This document shows positions 34,921 through 41,788 of a DNA stretch of 53,199 bases, piece by piece. Position 1 is the stretch's first letter. Each line of letters opens with the position of its first letter. The translations under genes were made by a program, and so were the position numbers. The notes beneath the pieces were generated by a model, which worked only from the letters and a program-made list of their open reading frames with translations, was not told the origin of the DNA and searched no databases. Source of the DNA: DAIQNV01 sp036788215 (GTDB lineage Bacteria; Planctomycetota; Phycisphaerae; Phycisphaerales; UBA1924); contig DAIQNV010000015.1 of NCBI GenBank assembly GCA_036788215.1, forward strand, positions 1 through 53,199. Reading direction: 5' to 3'.

Positions 34921-35066
34921 CGGCGCGAACGCGCCGGGGCCCCGCCGGGGTCCGGCCTCCCCGTTCGAGCCTGTGGCGTGACCACCCCCTTTCTCCGCCC
35001 TAGCGTCCCGGACGGGTCGAAAGCGGCTGATCCGATTGACCCAGTACCACAACCGGGGACCACACA
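34921..35066 (+). other. Upstream region of the Mrp-type gene
   Basis: The palindrome CGGCGCG-AA-CGCGCCG opens the region (34921-34936) and CCCCG/CGGGG inverted segments follow. GGGGA, ten bases before the ATG at 35067, is the probable ribosome site. No clear -10/-35 pair. Confidence 0.3.
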
Positions 35067-36296
35067 ATGCCCGAATCACTCTCCAAGGATCTCGTCCAAC
35101 GCGCCCTCACCACCGTCGACGGGCCCGGCGGCAACGACCTTGTGACCTCCGGCGCCCTCGAGTGGGTCGCGGCCTGCGACGCCTTCGCCTCGATCAAGCT
35201 GCACCTCCCCGAGGCGCCCGACAACGCATCGCTGATGCAGGTCGCGGGCGATGTCGATCGCGCCGTGCGGCGCGAGGCCTCCCGGGTGGGCGCCGCGGTG
35301 GAGCGCCTGCTGGTGCAGTTCGTCGACCACGCGGGGCAGATCGTCTGGCAGACCGGGCAGGCGCCGCCCCCGGGCTCGGGCGCGGCGCCGGCTGGGGGCG
35401 GGGGCGGGGGGACGCCCGAGGCTCGCGGGGAGCCACCGAAGCCTCGCAGCGCGGCGCCGAACCCCCAGCAGAACGCCGATTCCCTGCCCGGGGTGCACCA
35501 GATCATCGCGGTCGGTGCCGGCAAGGGTGGCGTGGGCAAGAGCACGATCGCGACGAACCTCGCGGTGGGGCTCGCGCGGAAGAATCTCGCGACCGGGCTC
35601 CTCGACGGGGACATCTACGGGCCGAGCCTGCCCACGATGCTCGGGCTCGACACGCTCGACCAGGCGGTGCTCGACGGGAAGCTGCAGCCCTTCGCGGTGC
35701 ACGGGATCAAGGCGGTCACGGTCGGCAAGCTGGTCGAGGCGGAGAAGCCCCTGATCTGGCGCGGGCCCATGGCGCACGGCGCCTTCCAGCAGCTCACGAC
35801 GCGCACCGCGTGGGGCGAGCTCGACCGGCTGGTGATCGACCTGCCCCCGGGGACGGGCGACATCCCGCTGACGATGGCGCAGTCGCTCCGCCTCGCGGGC
35901 GCGGTCATCGTGTGCACGCCTCAGAAAGTCGCGCAGGACGACGCGCGCCGCGCCGCCCGCATGTTCGAGCAGCTCGGCGTCGAGATCCTGGGCGTCGTCG
36001 AGAACATGAGCTACTTCATCGGCGACGACGGCAAGGAGTACGACATCTTCGGGCGGGGCGGCGCCGAGCAGATGGCGCAGTCGATGGGCATGCCCTTCCT
36101 CGGCGCGGTGCCCATCAACATGGCGTTGCGGCAGAACTCCGATCGGGGCGAGCCCCTTCGGAACTTCAACCCCGAAACCGCCGGCGGAGAGGCGCTCCCT
36201 CGGGCGCTCGAAGCGCTGGTCCGCAACCTGGAGGGCCAGCTCAGCCTCGCGAGCCTGCGCCAGGGCACCACCCGCCCGACGCTGACGATCAGCTGA
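35067..36296 (+). CDS. Mrp/ApbC-type P-loop ATPase
   Basis: 409 residues. Residues 1-100 are a MIP18-like (DUF59) domain, followed by a Pro/Gly linker (about 100-140). The Mrp ATPase domain then has AVGAGKGGVGKSTIATNLA (deviant Walker A), DGDIYGPSLPTMLG, VIDLPPGTGD and VENMSYFIGDDG. Members load Fe-S clusters onto target proteins. In many of them a CxxC pair that holds the transferred cluster follows ENMSYF; here it is replaced by IGDDGKEYDIF and there is no Cys pair. The protein may therefore work as a dimer partner or bind the cluster differently. The gene appears monocistronic. I leave the symbol empty for that reason. Confidence 0.88.
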   Translation: MPESLSKDLVQRALTTVDGPGGNDLVTSGALEWVAACDAFASIKLHLPEAPDNASLMQVAGDVDRAVRREASRVGAAVERLLVQFVDHAGQIVWQTGQAPPPGSGAAPAGGGGGGTPEARGEPPKPRSAAPNPQQNADSLPGVHQIIAVGAGKGGVGKSTIATNLAVGLARKNLATGLLDGDIYGPSLPTMLGLDTLDQAVLDGKLQPFAVHGIKAVTVGKLVEAEKPLIWRGPMAHGAFQQLTTRTAWGELDRLVIDLPPGTGDIPLTMAQSLRLAGAVIVCTPQKVAQDDARRAARMFEQLGVEILGVVENMSYFIGDDGKEYDIFGRGGAEQMAQSMGMPFLGAVPINMALRQNSDRGEPLRNFNPETAGGEALPRALEALVRNLEGQLSLASLRQGTTRPTLTIS

Positions 36297-36382
36297 GCCC
36301 GCGTGCCTTTCGCCAAGACTCGACCTCCCCCGGGACGCCGAAGCTGAGGCTTTGCGAAGCTGCGGGCTGGACGCCCTCGGCC

Positions 36383-36400
36383 ACCACAACCGGTGGTTTT
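36383..36400 (+). terminator. Weak hairpin after the Mrp-type gene
   Basis: ACCAC-AACCG-GTGGT followed by TTT, 87 bases past the stop. A short stem; it may separate this transcript from the next gene. Confidence 0.3.
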
Positions 36401-36421
36401 GCTGAATCCGGAACAGTTGTC

Positions 36422-36460
36422 TTGCTCCGAACAGACTGAACTGGTATATTTCAGATACCA
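36422..36460 (+). promoter_or_regulatory. Strong sigma-70-type promoter with inverted-repeat operator
   Basis: TTGCTC (36422-36427), 17-base spacer, TATATT (36445-36450), preceded by TG (extended -10). TGGTAT (36442-36447) and ATACCA (36455-36460) form an inverted repeat across the -10 box, a probable repressor site. It is the best promoter in the window and drives the SnoaL-like gene. Confidence 0.65.
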
Positions 36461-36501
36461 AACACAATCCGACATGCCCCACCGGGCAGGAGGGACCAGC
36501 G

Positions 36502-36900
36502 ATGGAGCAGACGAAGGACCCCCGCGTCGACCAGAACATGCGGATCGCCAGTGAGGTCATCGAGCACGTGAACAAGGGCGGGCTCGACGACACCCCGATC
36601 TGGGACAAATACTGGTCGCCCGACTGCGTCTCGGTCGAGGGGGACGGGACCGAGCACAAGGGGCGGGAGGCGATGCTCGCCAAGTACGAGGCGTGGAAGG
36701 GCATGGTGCAGATGCACTCATGCGAGTGCGAGGGCCCCTACGCCAACGCGGACGGGTTCGCGATCAAATACACCATCGACTGCGAGTCACGCGACGGGAC
36801 GTGGCCCCGCATGACGATGAGCGAGATCGGCACCTACACCGTCCAGGACGGGAAGGTCGTGCGGGAGAGCTTCATGGGCTGCCCGATGCCCGGCTGCTGA
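36502..36900 (+). CDS. SnoaL-like (NTF2 fold) protein
   Basis: 132 residues. Helical N-terminus with NKGGLDDTPIWDKYWSPDCVSVEG, then a beta sheet ending GTYTVQDGKVVRESFMG, the layout of SnoaL/NTF2-like proteins that form a cone-shaped pocket. Some members are isomerases or cyclases, many have no known activity. It is Cys-rich for its size (Cys43, Cys74, Cys76, Cys94 and two at the end, PMPGC). GGAGGGA lies just before the start. A strong, apparently regulated promoter suggests it is expressed on demand. Substrate unknown. Confidence 0.75.
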   Translation: MEQTKDPRVDQNMRIASEVIEHVNKGGLDDTPIWDKYWSPDCVSVEGDGTEHKGREAMLAKYEAWKGMVQMHSCECEGPYANADGFAIKYTIDCESRDGTWPRMTMSEIGTYTVQDGKVVRESFMGCPMPGC

Positions 36901-36922
36901 ACGAAACCCGCGCCCCGCGGGC

Positions 36923-37534
36923 CTACCGCCCGCGCCGGCGCTTGACCGCGTCGATGGCCTCGTTGATCGCGCGATCCAGGCTGTCGTTCACGATGAATGC
37001 GTCATAGACACCGCTCTCGCGGGCGAAGGAGATCTCGCGCCGGGCCTCCGCAAAGCGCCGCTGGATGATCTCCTCCCCCTCGCGCTTGCGGTCGCGGAGG
37101 CGCTGGAGCAGCGTCTCCTCATTCGGCGGGAGGATGAAGACGCCGAAGGCCTCCGGCATCTTCGCCTTCACTTGCCTCGCGCCCTCGACATCGATCTCGA
37201 GGATGACGACGCGCCCGCGCTCGAGCTGTTCGACGACCCAGGCGCGGGGGGTGCCGTACTTGTTGCCGAAGACCTCGGCGTGCTCGAGCAGTTCGCCGTG
37301 CGCGATCATGCGATCGAACTCGGTCACGCCCACGAAGTGGTAATCGACGCCCTCGACATCCGCGTCGGTCTTGGGCCGGGTGGTGGCGCTGACGCTGAAG
37401 ACGGCGCCCGGCGTGCCCCGCTCGACACCCCGCGTGATGGTGGTCTTCCCGACGCCGGACGGGCCCGAGATGATGAGCAGCAGCCCGTCGTCGGTGTCGG
37501 TGGGCAGGCGATGGCGGCTCGCGTCGGCGGTCAT
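36923..37534 (-). CDS. gmk: Guanylate kinase
   Basis: 203 residues, the usual length. It phosphorylates GMP to GDP in purine nucleotide supply. P-loop GPSGVGKTT with Lys30, then SVSATTRPKTDADVEGVDYHFV (GMP-binding part cut here into its core SATTRP and YHFV), LEHAEVFGNKYGTP, and VILEIDVEGARQVK. The C-terminal lid has RLRDRKREGEEIIQRR. The last gene of a four-gene chain; its ATG overlaps the pyrB stop (ATGA), so purine and pyrimidine supply are coupled on one transcript. Confidence 0.96.
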   Translation of the reverse strand: MTADASRHRLPTDTDDGLLLIISGPSGVGKTTITRGVERGTPGAVFSVSATTRPKTDADVEGVDYHFVGVTEFDRMIAHGELLEHAEVFGNKYGTPRAWVVEQLERGRVVILEIDVEGARQVKAKMPEAFGVFILPPNEETLLQRLRDRKREGEEIIQRRFAEARREISFARESGVYDAFIVNDSLDRAINEAIDAVKRRRGR

Positions 37535-38550
37535 GAGGCGGCCCCCGCTCCCAGGGCCCGGGAGCCCACGCGGACGGGGGGGAGAGACCCCGAGCCGGGC
37601 GGCGCGAGCAGCGCCTCGAGGACCGCCATGCGGACCGCGACGCCCAGGCGGACCTGTTCCAAGACGAGGCTCCTGGGCAGCACCGTCCCGTCGGAATCGG
37701 CGACCGGACCATCGATCTCGATGCCCCGGTTCATGGGGCCGGGGTGCATGACCACCGCGTCGGGCTTCATCGTGCCGGCCCGCTCCGACGTGAGCGCGTA
37801 GCCCGCGCGGTACTGGCGGGCGGACGCGATGCGGGCGCCGCGCTCGAACTGCACGCGGAGCATCTGGACCGCGTCGGCCTCCGGGAGGATCGCGTCGAGG
37901 TCGTGCGCGAACGAGCAGCCCAGGGCGTCGGCCAGGCCCTTGCTGACCATGGAGGGCGGGCCGACCAGCACGACCCGGGCGCCGAGACTGGTCAGCGCGG
38001 ACGCGTCGGAGCGGGCGACGCGGGAGTGGGCGCAGTCGCCCATGATCGCGACCGTGAGGCCCCGGAGGTCGAAGCCCGCATCGGCGCGCCCGTGGGCCCG
38101 GGCGATCGCGAGCGCGTCGAGCAGGCCCTGGGTCGGGTGCTCGCGCCGCCCATCGCCCGCGTTGATGACCGAGCCCCGCACCGCGCCCGCGATGAGGTCG
38201 GGCCCGCCTGACTGGCCGGTGCGGACGATGAAGGCGTCGACGCCCATCGCCTCGATGCTGAGCGCGGTATCGGTGAGGCTCTCGCCCTTGTTCACGGAAC
38301 TGGCGACGGTGGACAGATCAGCGACGGTCGCGCCGAGACGCATCGCAGCGAGCGTGAAGCTCGTGCGTGTCCGGGTCGAGTCCTCGAAGAAGAGCGTGGC
38401 GACGGTGCGCCCCGCGAGGGGGGTCGAGGCCGCCACCCGCGCCCCGGCGTGCTCGTTCGCCCGGGCGAGCAGCGACCGCAGCATCTCGACGGGCATCCCG
38501 GCGAGGCGGAGCAGGTGCCGCGGGGTGTGGGCGGGGGTCGATGGGCTCAC
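37531..38550 (-). CDS. pyrB: Aspartate carbamoyltransferase, catalytic chain
   Basis: 339 residues, GTG start overlapping the upstream stop by GTGA. Joins carbamoyl phosphate and aspartate, the committed step of pyrimidine synthesis. Carbamoyl-phosphate site FFEDSTRTRTSF near residues 54-65, then NKGESLTD, HPTQGLLDALAI and the aspartate-binding VMHPGPMNRGIEID. No PyrI regulatory chain in the window, consistent with the unregulated trimer or a dodecamer with a PyrC-like partner. In many bacteria pyrC follows pyrB; here gmk does instead. No uridine-sensing attenuator was seen upstream. Confidence 0.96.
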   Translation of the reverse strand: MSPSTPAHTPRHLLRLAGMPVEMLRSLLARANEHAGARVAASTPLAGRTVATLFFEDSTRTRTSFTLAAMRLGATVADLSTVASSVNKGESLTDTALSIEAMGVDAFIVRTGQSGGPDLIAGAVRGSVINAGDGRREHPTQGLLDALAIARAHGRADAGFDLRGLTVAIMGDCAHSRVARSDASALTSLGARVVLVGPPSMVSKGLADALGCSFAHDLDAILPEADAVQMLRVQFERGARIASARQYRAGYALTSERAGTMKPDAVVMHPGPMNRGIEIDGPVADSDGTVLPRSLVLEQVRLGVAVRMAVLEALLAPPGSGSLPPVRVGSRALGAGAAS

Positions 38551-38918
38551 GACGGGTCGAGTCTATCCGGCTCGCCCGCGTCGGAGGGCTCGTCCGCGTC
38601 GCCTGTCGAGGCAAGCGACTCGATGCGCTCCAGCCGATCGTGCGCGAGCAGAGCGGCATGACGCACGCGGGGCGTGGCGTCCGGATCGTCGCGCACCGAC
38701 GCGAGGAGGGGGCGGTGCGACAGCACGCCCAGGCGTGCGAGCCCCCGGACCATCGCCAGCAGCACCGTCTCGTCACGCTCGTCGGGCAGACGCTCCGCGA
38801 GCAGGGCCGCTGCGGCTTTCGCATCCCGGTGTCGGGCGAGGGACTTGGCCGCGAGGCGCCGGACGCCCGAGTCGGGGCTGGTCAGGCGCTGGGCCAGGGA
38901 TGGGGCATCGCTGCTCAC
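38547..38918 (-). CDS. Small HEAT-repeat protein
   Basis: 123 residues with GTG start. Two to three helical repeats of the HEAT type fill residues about 5-100: PSLAQRLTSPDSGVRRLAAK, then DAKAAAALLAERLPDERDETV, then PLLASVRDDPDATPRVRHAAL (given as shortened pieces). It overlaps both neighbours by GTGA (lipoprotein stop with its start, its stop with the pyrB start), which supports translation and shows an operon. HEAT proteins bind other proteins. The partner here is unknown, and no catalytic residues are visible. The tail is acidic. Confidence 0.7.
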   Translation of the reverse strand: MSSDAPSLAQRLTSPDSGVRRLAAKSLARHRDAKAAAALLAERLPDERDETVLLAMVRGLARLGVLSHRPLLASVRDDPDATPRVRHAALLAHDRLERIESLASTGDADEPSDAGEPDRLDPS

Positions 38919-39577
38919 TCGCTGTCCGCGTCGGGCTCGGGGCTCGTCTCGGGCTCGCGTTCGGGGGCGGGGGTGGGGTCGGCGGTCGCGCCGGCGCGCC
39001 GGGCCCGGCGCTGGTCTTCCCACGACTGGTAGTAATTCGCAGGGGGCAGGGGGAAGGCCCCGATCGCCCAGGGACGGCTCCGCTGCACGCGCCAGGGCTT
39101 GAGCCCGCCCTCGATGAAGAGCGTGATGGGCTGGTGCACGATCTCGACGGTTTCGCCCAGGTTCAGGACCGGGCGGTAGATGTCGATCTCCGCCTTGTCC
39201 GCCCGCACGACGATGCGGCCCACGTGGTAGGTGGGCAGGTGCTCGGTCTCGGGCGTCAGGGGACGGGCCGCGGGACCGACCCCCTCGACGATGCGGGCGT
39301 AGACGCGGGGGTTCATGTTCTGCGGGCAGTTGATGGCGAACACACCCCCGTCCTCGGTGGGCGTGGCGAGGGGCTCCGGGACGGGGTAGCGGGCGAGCGT
39401 CCAGCGAAGGGCCTCGATCGAGATCTCCTCGATCGCGGGGTGGGAGACACTGCCGGTCGCGAAGTCCTGCCCGGGGCGCGGGGGGTAGGCGGTGGACGCG
39501 ACGCACCCCGACAGGGAGAGCAGGGGCGCCAGGGCCCCCGCGAGGATGAGCAGGGGCAGAGAGGTGGTCGTACGCAT
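38915..39577 (-). CDS. Lipoprotein of unknown function, first gene of the HEAT-pyrB-gmk chain
   Basis: 220 residues with a lipoprotein signal: basic MRTTT, a hydrophobic stretch at 6-22 and the lipobox SLSGC with Cys25. The mature part is a single domain rich in Pro, Arg and beta strands (for example HVGRIVVRADKAEIDIYRP), then a disordered acidic tail (about 180-220). I do not recognise the family. It heads an overlapping four-gene chain with pyrB and gmk, though nothing in it suggests nucleotide metabolism. Upstream on the minus strand GATACT could be its -10 box. Confidence 0.65.
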   Translation of the reverse strand: MRTTTSLPLLILAGALAPLLSLSGCVASTAYPPRPGQDFATGSVSHPAIEEISIEALRWTLARYPVPEPLATPTEDGGVFAINCPQNMNPRVYARIVEGVGPAARPLTPETEHLPTYHVGRIVVRADKAEIDIYRPVLNLGETVEIVHQPITLFIEGGLKPWRVQRSRPWAIGAFPLPPANYYQSWEDQRRARRAGATADPTPAPEREPETSPEPDADSE

Positions 39578-39747
39578 GGAAGGGCTCCGTCGGGCGTGCC
39601 GAGTGAGGGTGTGCGATCCCGCAAGTCTTGCCCCCCCAGTATCGTCCGGCCACGCCCGACGCGCTCAGACAGGGCGAATCCCCCCACAACACGCGTACGA
39701 ACGCGGGGCTGCGCCGCTCCGGGATCGCTCCCGCCCCCCGCCTTCAA

Positions 39748-39753
39748 TAGGAT
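39748..39753 (+). promoter_or_regulatory. Possible -10 box for a leaderless ubiX transcript
   Basis: TAGGAT ends six bases before the ubiX ATG and no Shine-Dalgarno is present, so the transcript may start at the ATG. No -35 recognised. Confidence 0.35.
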
Positions 39754-39759
39754 CACCCG

Positions 39760-40455
39760 ATGCCCGACGCCCCGGACCCCGCCCGTTCCCTGATGATGAC
39801 CCCGAGGGCCCCGGCCCCGGCCGAGCCCCCGGCACCCTCGGGCAAGGTCTTCGTCGTGGGCGTGTCGGGTGCCAGCGGGGCGCCCTACGCGGTGCGGGTG
39901 CTCGAGCAGCTCCTGCTGTCCGGGGCGACGGTGCACCTGGTGGTGAGCGAGTACGGGCAGAGGCTGATGTTCGACGAGCTGGGCGTCCGCCGGATCGAGC
40001 TGGCCCAGCTCTGCCCGAATCTGGTTGAGTCGCCCCCCTGCGCCGACGAGTTTGAGCGGCGCGTCATCGCGCATCCCAACAAGGATGTCGGCGCGGTGAT
40101 CGCCAGCGGAAGCTTCCTGCACGACGGGATGGCGGTCGTCCCCTGCAGCAGCACGAGCCTCGGGGCGATGGCGACGGGCGCGGGGAGCAACCTCCTGACC
40201 CGGGCCGCGATGGTGACGCTGAAGGAGCGTCGCCCGCTGATCGTGTGCCACCGCGAGATGCCCCTGAACCTGATCGACATCGAGAACATGCGCACGCTGG
40301 CGCTCGCGGGCGCGATCCTGTGCAGCCCGAACCCGGGCTTCTACCTCGTCCCGCAGACGGTACACGAGATCGTGGACTTCACGGCTGGGAAGGTGCTGGA
40401 TTTGCTGGGGGTCACGCACGATCTGAAGACGCGGTGGGCGGATCATCACGGGTGA
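39760..40455 (+). CDS. ubiX: Flavin prenyltransferase (UbiX family)
   Basis: 231 residues; about 28 more at the N-terminus than usual (Pro/Ala-rich). It joins dimethylallyl phosphate to FMN to make prenylated FMN, the cofactor of UbiD-type decarboxylases. FMN site GVSGASGAPYAVRVLEQLL (split: GVSGASGAPYA), then SGSFLHDGMAVVPCSSTSLG, RRPLIVCHREMPL and the C-terminal SPNPGFYLVP, all family hallmarks. No ubiD gene is in the window. Upstream in-frame codons are absent, so the ATG at 39760 is the likely start; a -10 box abuts it. Confidence 0.93.
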   Translation: MPDAPDPARSLMMTPRAPAPAEPPAPSGKVFVVGVSGASGAPYAVRVLEQLLLSGATVHLVVSEYGQRLMFDELGVRRIELAQLCPNLVESPPCADEFERRVIAHPNKDVGAVIASGSFLHDGMAVVPCSSTSLGAMATGAGSNLLTRAAMVTLKERRPLIVCHREMPLNLIDIENMRTLALAGAILCSPNPGFYLVPQTVHEIVDFTAGKVLDLLGVTHDLKTRWADHHG

Positions 40456-40489
40456 GTGTCGGGGTCGGGCGGCTGAGCACCGATCGAGA

Positions 40490-41701
40490 TCACGGGCGGT
40501 CGGCGATCTCCAGAACTTCGTGCGCAACAAAGACCATGTCCTTCTTGCGGCCGGTGATCTCCGTCAGCGTGCCGTTCTCCCTCAGTAGCTTGATGTAGTT
40601 GTTCGCGGTCTGCGGCGAGCCGCCGATCCGCTCGTGGATGCTCTTTGCATCGACGGCGAGTCGCTCGAAGAGCATGTCAATGACGGTGATGATGTTCTGA
40701 CTGAGGGCCCGTCCCTCCAGTCGTGCGATGTATCGCTGACGCAGCGTCAGGAGCGCTTCCATGCTTTCCCGCGTGGCTCGGGCCTCATGACGGACCGCCT
40801 CAAGGAAGAACAACAGCCACCCGATCCAGTCGCCGTCGATGCTGACGGCGAGCAAGCGGTCGTAGTACTCCTGCCGATTCGCATTGATGAACCCGCTAGG
40901 GTAGATCAGCGGGGCGTCGATCAGGCCGCGTTCGCAGAGCCCGAGCGTGATGAGCATGCGCCCGAGCCGGCCGTTGCCGTCGAGAAAGGGGTGGATCGTC
41001 TCGAACTGGTAGTGGCCCAGGCCGATCGCGATGATCGTCGGCGTATCGGGGGGCGGGGCGGCCAGGTACTCGACGAGTCCGCGCATAAGCGGGCCGACTT
41101 CCGTGGGCGGCGGCGGGAGGAACCGTGCGCGGGAGAAGCCGCGGCGCTCATCGCCGATGTAGACCTGGCGCAGGCGGTACTCGCCCGGGGCCTTCTTCTC
41201 GGCGCCATCGATGTCCCGGAGCAGTTCGCGGTGAAGCTCGCGGATCGCGCCCTCGTGGATGGGGTAGTCGGAACGCGACCCGAGTTCGACGGCCCGCACG
41301 TAATTGCGGACTTCCTTCGGCTCCTCGCGGCTCTCGAGTCCCACATCCGCGAGCGCTACCTCGGCCGCCGTCGCGACGGTGTTCTCGATCTCGGATGACA
41401 GGCGCGCCTCGCGGACGCGGAGCGGGCGGTAGATCGCCCACGGATTGACATTGAACCCGCCGGGCTGCTGCTTGAAGACCCCGTTGAGCTCCTTGAGCTC
41501 GCCAACGGCGCGCTCCATCGGGGCCATCAGCTCCACGATGTCCGGCCCGAGGTCACGCATCGCTGGCAGGGGCTGGGGGATAAACGCCAAACCCTCCTCG
41601 GCGTGCTGCTCCGGCCGGCCATTGGTCATCCGGGTCCATTGGAACGACGCGGCAACCCATGTTCCAGTCGGGGAGCGTACTTTGGATTGTGATTGAGGCA
41701 T
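40490..41701 (-). CDS. Fic-family AMP transferase with N-terminal inhibitory helix
   Basis: 403 residues. Fic motif HPFLDGNGRLGR with the catalytic His237. The self-inhibition motif SSEIEN at 102-107 sits N-terminal of the Fic core, the class II arrangement, so the enzyme is probably off until that helix moves. A Fic_N-like domain spans about 60-170, and a C-terminal winged-helix-like part (about 335-400, SIHERIGGSPQTANNYIKLL) could bind DNA or protein. Such enzymes AMPylate proteins, often topoisomerases or GTPases, and may act as toxins or regulators. The target is unknown and no separate antitoxin gene is seen. It lies 87 bases downstream of dnaE. Confidence 0.88.
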   Translation of the reverse strand: MPQSQSKVRSPTGTWVAASFQWTRMTNGRPEQHAEEGLAFIPQPLPAMRDLGPDIVELMAPMERAVGELKELNGVFKQQPGGFNVNPWAIYRPLRVREARLSSEIENTVATAAEVALADVGLESREEPKEVRNYVRAVELGSRSDYPIHEGAIRELHRELLRDIDGAEKKAPGEYRLRQVYIGDERRGFSRARFLPPPPTEVGPLMRGLVEYLAAPPPDTPTIIAIGLGHYQFETIHPFLDGNGRLGRMLITLGLCERGLIDAPLIYPSGFINANRQEYYDRLLAVSIDGDWIGWLLFFLEAVRHEARATRESMEALLTLRQRYIARLEGRALSQNIITVIDMLFERLAVDAKSIHERIGGSPQTANNYIKLLRENGTLTEITGRKKDMVFVAHEVLEIADRP

Positions 41702-41735
41702 ACGCCAACAGCGTAGCCCAAGCGGTGATCAAAAT

Positions 41736-41757
41736 CCATTTCAGAGCGTCTAAATGG
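41736..41757. promoter_or_regulatory. Inverted repeat in the AT-rich spacer upstream of the Fic gene
   Basis: CCATTT and AAATGG, ten bases apart, in an 87-base spacer less GC-rich than the flanking genes. It could be an operator for the Fic gene or part of its promoter. No -10/-35 pair is certain. Confidence 0.35.
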
Positions 41758-41788
41758 CTTTCTATGCAGGGTTCCACCAGCGTTTGGA

